Shown here: in pieces, positions 44,067 through 54,454 of the stretch
Numbering within the stretch: position 1 is the stretch's first letter
Layout of the letters: every line of letters starts with the position of its first letter
From: Physella acuta
Taxonomy: Eukaryota > Mollusca > Gastropoda > Physidae
Length of the DNA: 64,000 nt
Assembly (NCBI RefSeq): GCF_028476545.1
Contig: NW_026732694.1
Coordinates: forward strand, 1-64,000
Reading direction: 5' to 3'
The notes under the pieces: model-generated
Told to the model about the DNA's origin: nothing
The model's input: only the letters and a program-made list of their open reading frames with translations
Databases searched by the model: none
Program-made: the position numbers and the translations under genes

Positions 44067-44588
44067 CAAGTTTTCTTTTCCACTTTTCTCAGGAAGGGGT
44101 AAAGGGGGGGGGGGGACGACACACTGACAATAGTAAAAATGGGGATATCTATATATATAATTCTCTTCTTCGAGCCGTTAGAAAACAAGCTGCAAACGCT
44201 CTCCCTACCTCCCCACCCCTACATGGTTTTAGTGAGCTGTGTTCACTCTAAATGTTTACAAGCAGAGCCAACGATTTTAAACGTAGGGGGGGGGGAGGGG
44301 GAAGGAAAGGGGGGGGGGGGGGTTATGGTCCTTAACGAGCTACTTATAGTGTTTTAAAGAAATATTTTCAGTGTCAGCGTTGGTACTGTCGAATTCACAA
44401 ATTATGAATTATTGAAAATTAGAAACAACTAAATAGCGGCGTATGTTATGCCGCGGGCCGGCTCGTATAATATATTTTCTATAAGTTTATTATTTTTTAA
44501 TTGTTTCGTCAGGTGGTGGGGATGGTGGACATACTTATGGGATGGGGAGTGGGCATTGTCCCCGAAGAGATGCTCAAAAGAAACCCTG
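44067..44588. mobile_element. Poly-G MITE split by a Helitron-like element
   Basis: The left half begins CAAGTTTTCTTTTCCACTTT and carries the G-run, GACACACTG and TAGTAAAAAT. It stops at 44147, where the Helitron-like element begins, and resumes at 44466 with TATAATATATTTTCTATAAG, reaching GAAGAGATGCTCAAAAGAAA and CCCTG. The flanks TATACATG and GATACATT share ATACAT, a decayed 8-bp duplication. The Helitron entered the A|T centre of the MITE. Confidence 0.65.
44148..44465 (+). mobile_element. Helitron-like element (CTCG end)
   Basis: 318 bp, from TCTATATATATAATTCTC to the hairpin GCGGCGTATGTTATGCCGC and GGGCCGGCTCG, flanked by A and T. It is close to identical with the minus-strand copy at 39392-39696 outside its G-run, so the two are relatively recent. 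Confidence 0.75.
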
Positions 44589-45678
44589 GATACATTTCTG
44601 TGCTGGTTTAAAAAATGAAACACCAACATAATTTTGTATTGGAATATTAAGTGCTCTTCCTAGCAACTAATCAACGTAGTCTCTTGTTACAAAGTCATTG
44701 ACAATACCGAAAATCTGGGAATTAATTGAAGTCACGAGATTTTTTTATCTTTGTGGTTTCCGGTTATCCACGTTGAGTAGTTCTTGATATTTAGGCCATT
44801 TAGAATTTAGGTCTATGGAGATCAAGTTATCCTTAAAAATGCATGGTATCGTTGCTACGGACCATCCAAAGAATTTGCATTTTAAATATGAACCTTTAAC
44901 ACTTGTTGTTAGTACGATTTAACCTAACATCTTCGCCCAAATTGTCGAATGCAGTTAATATACATATTTTTTTCAGGTAAATCTTCGATGAGTGGGCTGT
45001 GCGCCCAGAGCACGTCCCCACGAAGTCGCTCCCTCCCCTCCAGAGAAAATGTCTGAAAGAAACACTGGTGGAGGGGGTTGGGGTGGTCATGGCTAAAAGA
45101 ACCTATAACCTATAGATTATCCCACCCCAAGGACCTGTAATGAGTAATAGCAAATTTAGCTAAGCTTCTAAAGAGCAATCGATTCAATCCCTACGTGAAT
45201 TAGCTAGTTCATAGCCTAGTTTAGAAGAGAAAATGAGGTCCACACAAACAATCGGGAGCTTCCATGTGCAGTATTTAAAAAATCATTGTGCTTGCCTAAC
45301 AACCTAATTGTTGCGTTCAGTTAGAGACAGAGGCGATTGTAACACATCGAAATGTGGTTAAGAAAATGTATTATAATCTTGATCAGTTCCATTTTTACAA
45401 GCTTTTATTTTTTTTTCTGGATTCCTTGTTCTGAACTATGGGGACGGGTACGCTAATAAATAATATATCGACACACGCTTTTCTTTAGTTATTTATTTAA
45501 ATACTGCTCCATGATTATATATTTAAAGGGACTAATTGATTAGATCTAATACACAATAATACAAAAGCTTATTTTATTTTTTTATTTAAAAAAAAATGTT
45601 GTAAGGGAGGTAATTGAAATAATTTAAATTTTAGAAAACAAGTGCTACGGCTCTTTTGTTGACATCACGTGATGCAAA
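44589..45678. other. Intergenic upstream of TMEM17
   Basis: AT-rich, with the right half of a poly-G MITE near 44985-45067 (ends GTCTGAAAGAAACACTG). The TMEM17 promoter must lie near its end: TCACGTGA (45665-45672), a perfect E-box/CRE-like palindrome, stands 6 bp before the start codon. Confidence 0.4.
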
Positions 45679-48107
45679 ATGGATACCACACTAACAAGAA
45701 TGGATGCTACTTTTAGGCGAACTATGACTTCAGTGACTGATCTTTTGTTTCCAGTAAATAAAGGAAAAGATGAATTAAGACAACAAATCATTCGGAAAAG
45801 TAAAACATAAAATAATGATTTGTCTAGATTATATTCTGTTGCATTTAACCCCTAAATTCCTAACCAACTCAACTCAAACTAAAGACAAAATTTCAAGCTG
45901 AGTCCAGCATAAGAAAAAATTAAATTAGCAAGTCCTTGCATGACAACCGCGTATCATTGTATAATCTAAATATTTTAAACAAAAAGAATTCTGAATTTCT
46001 CGAATTTACTAACACTGCTATTTATTATTTTTATGTTGAATAATGAATATGAATGCAGACCATTTTAAATGTTATAATTAAATTATTGAATATTGACTAT
46101 CTAAGTATCTAGTTATCTAAAAATATCTAGTGTCAGTACTCATCAGACAGTACTTATTCTTACCTAATGTATTCATCATAAATTTTTAGTTAGACTAATA
46201 TGAATTGAATTTATAAAGTAATTATTTTCGTCGGCCCAATGGATCGCCATGTCTAAAGAGGAATCTTTACTTTTTAGCGCAATTTCCATTCTGGAGAATT
46301 GCGTTTATTAACTCGTCTTTTCTGGGAATGGATGTGTGTTCGCAGCTTTAAGTCGTATCTCCTTCTCAACGAAGCAATATCGAGGACTAGTTCCAAAAGC
46401 AAATATGTTAACAAAGTTCCGACGATGATAGTGGGCCAAAAAATTCCCGGAATTCCTTCCTGGATTTCCCAGAAAAGCCAAAAAACCTCGAAAAAATGCA
46501 GTTTTTGGCCCATATCTCGGCAACCAGACCACTTAGCGATTTGAAACATTTACCAATCGATTCCTGCCATAATTTAGAACAATATTGCCGAAGAAAGTTT
46601 TCAAAAATATCCTTTCGTTCGGTCACAAATTTTTTTTTAAACTTACATTATACATAATGCACTACAGTACTATATAGCAATATATAGATATCTATTTTTT
46701 GCTATCTTTTAGATCTTGCTATAAGTTTATTTTTTTTATTACTTATTTACTTATTAATTCAAATGTTATTTTTGTACCCTATTAATTTATTTATAATTTA
46801 TATGAGAGTGATAGGGAGTTACAATTACAAGGTTTTGTTTCGCTAGGCCTAATCATTTTTTCACATTTTTTAAAAACAATAGAGTTATATGACTAAAAAC
46901 CATTGCGCGCCTACTGAACGTGATGGCGCAGCCATGGAACGTGATGATGCATCTATTGAACGTGATGACGCGTACATAAGGAAATTGCGCTAAAATTGTC
47001 ACTAGACTTTTTAATTAACTTGTTTAATTTAATATCCAGCCACTCGACACTCATGTTATATTTATAATCCATTATAGGGCAGAATTATGATTTCTTTAAA
47101 CATGCTTACTTAATGGCAAGGTATAGATCTAGATGTTTGATAAATATCACCTGGAGCTTGATAATTAAATTTAATGCCTATGCTAGTGTGTACTAATTTT
47201 GTTTTATTTTTCTCAAATTTTAGCCCATGCATATGTCACCAATCTTCCACTGCAGATGTTGCTGTACTTCAATTGTTTTTATTTTCCTTTTTGGTACATT
47301 GGCAGCTTAGTAATATTAGATTTAAAGGTAAGCACATTTTTATAAATACATCTTTGTTGATTGTTCAAATAAGAATTTAAAAAGTTGGACTTGTAAAGTA
47401 CAAAATGAATCTCACACCTTGAAAGAAAATTATAACCTTATTTTTTTTCAACTACACCTTTTAGTGGCAAAAGCTTGATGAATTGTACAGAATTGTTCTT
47501 GTAGCTGTTTACATTGTATACTTCATTATTGAAGTTGTCCGTCTCTATCTGGGTTACCTAGGAAACCTCATGGAAAGGGTAATTATAATGTGCCTGATAA
47601 CTGCCAAGAGTTAGGTTTTTGACTACATTTATCTATAAGTTTTTTTTAAAATGCATAGAATTTTATAAGGACTTTTTTCATTGGCTACAATTTTTTGGTC
47701 ATCTATTTTACAGGTACCAGAACTTGCAGGCAGCTGGCTGTTGACACTACTCCTGACAACTCCCCTGATTCTTCTTCTTTTAGTGAATGACAATGCTAGG
47801 GTTCTTCCTCTAGAACGAGCGTTACATATAGTCATGGTGATAATGGTAATATTGGAAGTCTTCACTGGATATTTTGCCATTCGATCTATGGTCAATTATC
47901 AGGTAAGCTTTTCACTGTAGATATCTTTTTTTCTATAAAATAGCATTTTCGGCTAGATTTTAGGTAACAAATGAGTAAAATAAAAACAGTTCAAAATAAA
48001 CTTTATTTCTGTTGCAGGTTACAAAATATCATTTGCAGCAATTTTCAGACCTAGAAAACACAGACGATAATGGGGAATATTTTCCAGAGACAAGATATAC
48101 CAGCTAA
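45679..48107 (+). CDS. TMEM17: TMEM17-like ciliary transition-zone membrane protein
   Basis: Exons 45679-45799, 47224-47327, 47465-47578, 47714-47902 and 48018-48107; 205 residues (human about 198). The family sits in the MKS/B9 module of the ciliary transition zone, gating membrane proteins into the cilium. Visible matches: exon 2 LPLQMLLYFNCFYFPFWY (human LALQMSLYFNTYYFPLWW, as recalled), exon 3 EVVRLYLGYLGNLMER, exon 4 VPELAGSWLLTLLL and LPLERALHIV. Four hydrophobic segments fall at about 50-72, 82-102, 117-139 and 149-172. The N-terminal 40 residues are polar and diverged. Donor and acceptor signals are canonical at every junction and phases fit. The E-box at 45665-45672 is very close to the start, so the 5'UTR may be short. 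It is convergent with CENP-M. Confidence 0.92.
45800..47223 (+). other. Intron 1 of TMEM17 with an unclassified repeat-like block
   Basis: Within the intron, 46230-46625 has higher GC and a different texture (GGCCCATATCTCGGCAACC, TTCCCGGAATTCCTTCC) from its AT-rich surroundings, with overlapping open frames that encode nothing recognisable. It may be a fragment of a transposable element. Near 46915-46978 GAACGTGATG is repeated three times at about 21-26 bp spacing. Confidence 0.35.
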
Positions 48108-48572
48108 ACTAACCACATTAACATTATTTAGCCTTTTTAATTTATGTAAAAAAATTCTGAGCCTAGACTTGTTATTTTAAGATGTGACTCAAAATAATCT
48201 CCCTTGTGTGTGAGGATAGCCAGTCACAGAATTGCATTAATGAGGCAACCGTAGGGCTGATTGTATTCTGTGACAAAGTTTCAAGTTAAGTTTTTCTAGC
48301 TAGTACTTTTAGCTATATATTTCTACCACATCATTGCATAAAAAATTGTCTCAGATCTAATTTTTATAGCCCACTGATCATTTGTTGTGTGCAGATGTAT
48401 CCTTTAACTTTTATTTTGTTATACATATTTTTAGTCATTTTTAAACTGTACGTTTTTGTTTTAGTTTTAGACATGTTTAGTAGAATTACAAGGAAACTGA
48501 AATGATGTAACAGTTTATATGAATGACTATTTGTATATTCAAGTCTATTATTACTGTAAGTTAACTTTAATG

Positions 48573-48578
48573 AATAAA
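48573..48578 (+). promoter_or_regulatory. Poly(A) signal of TMEM17
   Basis: AATAAA stands 466 bp after the stop. A second plus-strand AATAAA occurs at 48832-48837. On the opposite strand AATAAA at 48859-48864 probably serves CENP-M, so the two 3' ends are at most about 280 bp apart. Confidence 0.5.
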
Positions 48579-49043
48579 AATGTAGTTGCATTTCATGTAA
48601 GTGGTTATATTCAAGACCATTACTTTTATTTCTATGGGACAGATGTGTTCAAATTCTAAAACTAAAATTAACCTAAACCAAAAAATAAAAACACATCACA
48701 TTAAATTTGAAGTTAAATGGTTATGGTTCTTGAATAGGATGTAGTGAAATAATTCTGAAACATCAGTCCGGTGTGAAGGGCAACTGTAATAATATTGTGA
48801 TCAATCTTTTGTAAATACATTGTAAATTTGTAATAAATTAGCACTTATTTACAGCATTTTTATTGTTTTGTGTATCAGTAGTGTTCTGGTTATAACAGAT
48901 TCATGTACCCAGACTGGATATTAGTTAAAACTTTAAATTCCTTAAGTCATATAGGCCTACATGAAATGATACAAAAAACATTTATCTGCATGTATTTCAA
49001 GTCAAGAAAACATTCAAGTCACATAAAATATATAGTCAGAAGT

Positions 49044-51524
49044 TCAGGTTAGTTGTGTATTTCCACCATCTTTGACCCACTGAGAACTCCTGGCAATAGT
49101 AGCATTAATAATCAAGCTGTTGACATCGCTCCCCACAGGTGGACAATAAATGGCCATTAAGTTGGAAGGGATCTGGAGACGAGGTTTACCATCACTGCCA
49201 GCATCCTTTTTAAAAAAAACAACTTCGGCAGTCATTTCAAGTTCTAACAAATACATATAAAAATCAAAGAAGATAAACATTTTTAAAAAGTTACCTGTGT
49301 TTTAGAAACAAAGTGAATAGGCAAGTGATAAGAGCTTGCAAAATTTTCAATTTCCTCAGTATCACCACTGCAAAATTCTTTATCTGTTCAAGTACAATAT
49401 AAACAGTATTACTTTTATAGTGATGTTATTTTAAAAAAAATGTAACTAGCTATACTTAAGATAGTATTAAATTCTAGTAATTCTGATAATACAACAAAAA
49501 GTTTTAAAAAAGTACCAGCTAACAACCAGGCAGGTATGTTATTGATCAACTTATTACAGCTTCAACTGGCAATGGTAATCTATGCCAGTTTGGAGTTACC
49601 ATTTATGCTCCAGACTCTTCATTCACAAAATGTGTTTAATAAATCAAACAGTAAAGGTGAAATTGAGTGTTGATAATTTTAGTTCAGTGGATATTGCTTG
49701 CACACAGCTTATCATACTTTTTCCAGATGTGAAACAGTAACTTAGAATTCACACACAAATGAAATATTACCTGATGTTACCAATATAAAACATTTTCCCA
49801 CAAGATAGCGTACATCAATATAAGGTAAACTGTCTTTGATAGCTTTTAAGCTGAAAGATACATTTGGCTATAACAATTATGTGATATCAAATTAACATCA
49901 TGTAGACACATGTGCCAATATCTTTATCAATAAAATTATAAACCTTGCAAGAAATAAGTATTGACAACAAAGTGTTGTAGTTGGCACTAATATTACCTGT
50001 CTCTATCAAAAATTTTGTAAACCAGGACAATGCTTTCTATAGGGAGATTAATGTTGTTCGACAATGGTAGTTTCTTCGTGTAATAGCTGAAATGATAAAA
50101 TATAGATAATTATAATTTATGTCTTTGGCACAATTAATATGACAACTGATTTTATTTTAACTAAAAGAACAATGTTATTAACACTTTATATATTTTAATT
50201 TTTGTGTTAATAATTAAGCATTCTTTTTTATGCAACTGTCTTAAACTATATAAATTGTTGAGAATTTCATCAGTCAAACTATAAATGTCTTCATTATCAA
50301 GCAATATGTTGAAGTCATGGTTTTCCCTTTGTGCTGCTTCTTCATCTTACACAGTGTATGATTATGTTGTCATTTTAAATATTTACTAATTAGGCCTAAT
50401 CAATCATAATTATTTAAATTATTAAAATCTTTTTATACTCGATTGCATCAAAAGCTGTCAAACTATTTTCTCTGCCTCAAAAATATAATAAGGGGATAAA
50501 TTAGATTGCTGTTTATGGCCACCAAATAATAATAATAGTATTATTTTACTTACACATGAACCCCATTATCACCTTCAGTAAATGTCTTTAAATCCTGTGG
50601 AACAGACAGGCACTGTTCAGACGCTATAACCTATGTTAAAAAAATAAAATAGTACAATTAGAAATTGCCAGCAATAGCAGAGCGCTATTAATATTGTTAC
50701 ATTCATAAAATTATTAATATTAAGTGGCAGTGACTAAAAATCAAACAATATAGATCTAGAATCTTGGTAGAGTTCTTTAGTTTGGGGTTGTGATGTCTAA
50801 TCCTTAGTGGTGGGATTGGACTTGCAACAAAGTGTGTGTAATGAGGGTGATGATCAGAAAGTATGCTGTGCCACCAATGGTATATCCAAAGAGGGACAGG
50901 AGGACTGGCCGCTCCCCCGATGAGCATTTTTAGAACAGTGGTGTTTTTTTAGAAAAACAAATTGTTTAAAACAAACAAGAACAGTCTGTGATAAATAACT
51001 AGATAGATTATAGATAAAAGTGAAATAGATGCTCATCTTTGTGGTTGGTGTCTGCACTGTTACTTAATGAAATGATTAATGAAGGCACCTATGAAATTCT
51101 TATCATGTTTTTGGGTTTCTGTACCTCTCTGATGATATATTTTATAATAAAATGCCTATTTTGTTAGTCACAGTTGGTGTTTGTTATTAAGTTAATTATA
51201 GGCCTACTAAGTTAACTAAGTAGGGCCTACTAATTAACTAATTATAAATAGTAGAGTGTTAGGTACTGTTAGTCTGTTAGCCCACGCTACCATTGGCTTA
51301 GGTGTACTGCACCTCAAGGTTAGCGCTATATCTACTTGCTTACATAGGCTAACTAGTAGAGGAGGGCTAGCACTAACAGTACCGTAATAGTAATACTGTA
51401 GCGTTAGTCTGTTACCTACCAGCACTGTTCGTGGGATATGAATATTTCTTAGAAAACTGTAAGGTCGTAATATTTTATCTGACGTTATGGAATCGTTGGC
51501 TATTATTGTCTGTGAAGCTTCCAT
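49044..51524 (-). CDS. CENPM: CENP-M, inner-kinetochore pseudo-GTPase
   Basis: Exons in transcript order: 51524-51420, 50630-50554, 50086-49997, 49850-49771, 49383-49295, 49205-49044; 200 residues (human 180). CENP-M is a small-GTPase-like fold that binds no nucleotide and holds together the CENP-H/I/K/M subcomplex of the constitutive centromere network. Matches recalled from human: TVLVIASEQ (TILLVGTED), KLPLSNNINLPIESIVLVY (SLPLPSSVNRPRIDLIVFV), SLPYIDVRYLVGKCFIL (SLRHVDASFFLGKVCFL), and the C-terminal PPVGSDVNSLIINATIARSS (GHVPGVSALNLLSLLRSS). No P-loop GxxxxGK is present, as expected. All junctions are GT/AG and the phases fit. Intron 1 starts inside a repeat shared with 52812-52930. The last-exon acceptor follows TTTTTTTTAAAAAG, a slightly weak tract. 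Confidence 0.85.
51272..51403. repeat. Dispersed repeat, copy in CENP-M intron 1
   Basis: TACCATTGGCTTAGGTGTAC, CTGCACCTCAAGGTTAG and GCTAGCACTAACAGT recur in the same order and orientation at 52812-52930 with a few substitutions and short deletions. The family is unknown. It lies immediately downstream of the CENP-M exon 1 donor. Confidence 0.8.
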
Positions 51525-52057
51525 TCCTAATTATATTAATTATTTAAGTTAGCTTAGCGACAGCCGAAAATCCTTACAATTTACAAGTTACAGTTTACAG
51601 TTACACTTAATTCATAATTCTGCCTTTCGAATTTGTTTAGATTTTGATAGATCATTCTTTTCATAGATCTACTCTATTTTTGTAATCTTGTTAACAAAAA
51701 GATCTATTCTTTCGCATTTATTCGCATTTTTTTTCTGTATTAGGCCTAGTACTAGATCTAGATCTAGATGATCTAGATCTAGTAGAGGGTTAACTCCGTG
51801 AAGAAAGTTATTCCAATGTAAATTAAGTTTTGTACTTTAAAATGCCGTAGGAGGAGGTTTTAGACCTACTTATTAGAAATATTAGTTATTAGATCTAGAT
51901 CTAGAACTGGTAGATCTAAATCTAGATCTGGATCTAAATTATTTTAAATATTCATAAAAATATAAATATATATATACTACATTTTTTTAAGAACACGATT
52001 AAAAAAATAATATAAATTATTAATGTAGATACTTAAAATGTTAAATCTAACTCAACG

Positions 52058-52170
52058 CAGAGGCGTAGCGACCCTTCCCGGCGCCCGGGGACAAACTTTC
52101 AATTTGCACCCCCCCCCGGTCACACTCAGAATTTCGATTTGCACCCCCCCCCCTTCAGACTTTCGTGGCA
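52058..52170. mobile_element. Second-family hAT-like MITE, truncated
   Basis: It begins CAGAGGCGTAGCGACCCTTC and GGCGCCCGGGGACAAACTTT, then AATTTGCACC and C-run units with TTTCGATTTGCACC, the reverse of the copy at 37060-37280. It stops after about 110 bp with no second terminus or target duplication. Confidence 0.65.
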
Positions 52171-52811
52171 TAGAATTTTTTCATTTAAAAAAAAGGAATC
52201 CATCTGTTACATTGGCCCACTCATTTTCTCCTTTAAATCACCAGCCACGAATCTTATATATATATAAACATCGCACCCCCTCCCCTCCAAAAAAAAAGCA
52301 GGACAAATATCGACCACACAAAAAAACACTACAAAAACCATAACTCATAAGCTTCGGTGGGTGAAGGGTCCGGGTCTCAAGGTCAAACAACGATAGTTCA
52401 CCGTTTGTAACTTTTATATTGTTTGAAGAAACACATAGCTGAGCATAGTTTATCAGTAGCTAAAGGTCAAGGATATCACCGAGAAAGCCGAACCTTGAAC
52501 TCTGTAACAGATAGCTCCCGTTCTCCTTCACCGCTGCAACAATTAAACCACGATTGTGTAAACAATGTGTGCATGAAAGGCTGGCATGGCAATGCTATTC
52601 TTGTGGATTTTATCACCAATGCTGGAGCATGCGATTAGTAGACTTGTTCACTCCAATAACAGTTTATATAATGGCAGAGAAAATAACTTGCTATCTCATC
52701 GTTCAAAAGCAACAGTTAACAAATCTTTGATTAGTCTAGCTAAGTTGAAGTAGCTAGACCTAGATTTAATTAAAATTAATTAATTGTGTCACAGACAGGA
52801 TGCTGCCGACA

Positions 52812-52930
52812 AGAAATGGGTTGGCCCACGTTACCATTGGCTTAGGTGTACTGCACCTCAAGGTTAGTGCTACTTGCTTACATAACTAGAGGAGTGCTAG
52901 CACTAACAGTGCCGTAATTATAATACTGTA
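52812..52930. repeat. Dispersed repeat, second copy
   Basis: It matches 51272-51403 in the same orientation, with losses of a few bases near its middle. Confidence 0.8.
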
Positions 52931-53271
52931 GCAAGTCCAAGTAGTGTCACATGAATAGTCTAGAACTAGTGTGTTGGAAATTCATATAAGATTTAAGGTT
53001 TGTACTTATTATTTTATATCAAATACTTTAGTTTCTGCATATGAATGAAGAAACCAAACCAGTATATTATATTGAGTAGGCCTAGATCTATATTAATTAT
53101 TAATGAACAAAGTACACAATATAGTATAGTAGAATCTATATATAAGACATAAGAGTATAGATCTAGTAGTATAGTGATATTAACACTACTCATATACCAA
53201 GAACAACAATAATAATAAATAAGTCTGCTTAAAAAAACAATCAGCACTATAAAAACAAGGCATTACTATAT

Positions 53272-54454
53272 TTTATTTATATTTTGAGCATCCAATAACA
53301 CAAAAGAATTCAATAAAACATTGTAAAACTAAAACTCATCAAACCGGGAATATATATGTAATTAATTGTCAAAGTAAAGTTAGAAATAAAGGAAACAAAG
53401 AAATTTCAAGCTTAAGAAGACTTTAAGACACCTGTGTCACAAAAATAAAATAACGTTTGTATACATTTATAAACTAGTCTGTATGTCATAAAACAAGATT
53501 ATATAAGGATTACTTGATGGCACCAACATAAAACAAAAGTATAATAAAAACTGAATTAGTACAAGCAAATTACAGTTTATAAATATGAGTAAAATTTGCA
53601 ACTGTCTAGAATGGTCTAGCAAGTTTTGATTCACAACATTGTTAACAAATTTTTTATAAGAAGATAATTGTTTCATGTACAAGATGGTATTACAATTCAG
53701 GTTTTTAATTTGTTCAGGTAAACAATGCGATATCATTATCCAGTGTTAGTAAACAGAACACTTTTTCATGCAAACAATAACAAATATCATTAAGTTGTTC
53801 AAAATATTGCTTCACTGAAGGACATAAAAACAAAAATTTAAAAAACAAAAGTTTTGTATAATGAATTAACCTTAAAAATTTAACTTGTTCAAAATTAACA
53901 ATTGGATCAACATTGAGTCAGGTTTTAAATATTTGTTCCATAACAAAAGTGAATAAAAATATATGCAAAAATGACAGTTTAAAAAAATTAAAAGCCAGTC
54001 AACAAGTTCTATTCACAAAAAAAACCACCATCACAACAGCAGCAGGCTCTGCTAGAGCTGGAAGCCTAATGTTATGGGAATGCTAGGCAGTATTGCTAAT
54101 CTTGGTCCCCTTCTAACTAGGGGTCATAAACTACATGTAGCTGATCAGCTATGTGTCATTATTAGTTTTTTTTTTAAAAAATATGGTCAGTAAATCAACA
54201 CAACTGGTTGTAATAATCTGGATTTTCATAGGCAATGGATATAAGTAATTAAATTATATGACATGATATAGAATTGCCTTTTTTGAGAATGAGACAGACT
54301 TTGTTTATGTTGGTGGTCTAACATCTGGGATAATTACAAGCTGATCAACACTTAACTATTATTACTGTTTCTCATTACATTAAAGCCATGGACACTCAGC
54401 TAAGTCACCACTTGTATATCTGCGGCTGTCTATGTGGTATTTACAGGTGGGAGG
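53272..54454 (-). other. Likely 3'UTR of the dehydrogenase gene
   Basis: AT-rich DNA without a supported frame. Minus-strand AATAAA at 53272-53277 is a plausible poly(A) signal, giving a 3'UTR of about 1.2 kb. This is inferred from the signal alone. Confidence 0.35.

Larger units (their letters stand above)
51525..53271. other. Intergenic between CENP-M and the dehydrogenase gene
   Basis: The CENP-M promoter must lie just right of 51524; no clear motif was recognised. TAGATCTAGATC-type simple sequence occurs at 51750-51930. A second-family hAT-like MITE starts at 52058 (CAGAGGCGTAGCGACCC, then C-runs) but its other end is lost. 52330-52640 has balanced composition and may be an unclassified repeat. 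The second copy of the 130-bp dispersed repeat is at 52812-52930. Confidence 0.4.

Noticed and set aside
46274-46626. Several overlapping short frames in TMEM17 intron 1
   Set aside because: No domain is recognisable, frames overlap on both strands, and the block looks like repeat DNA.
52423-52638. 71-codon open frame
   Set aside because: It lies in probable repeat DNA with no homologue I can name.
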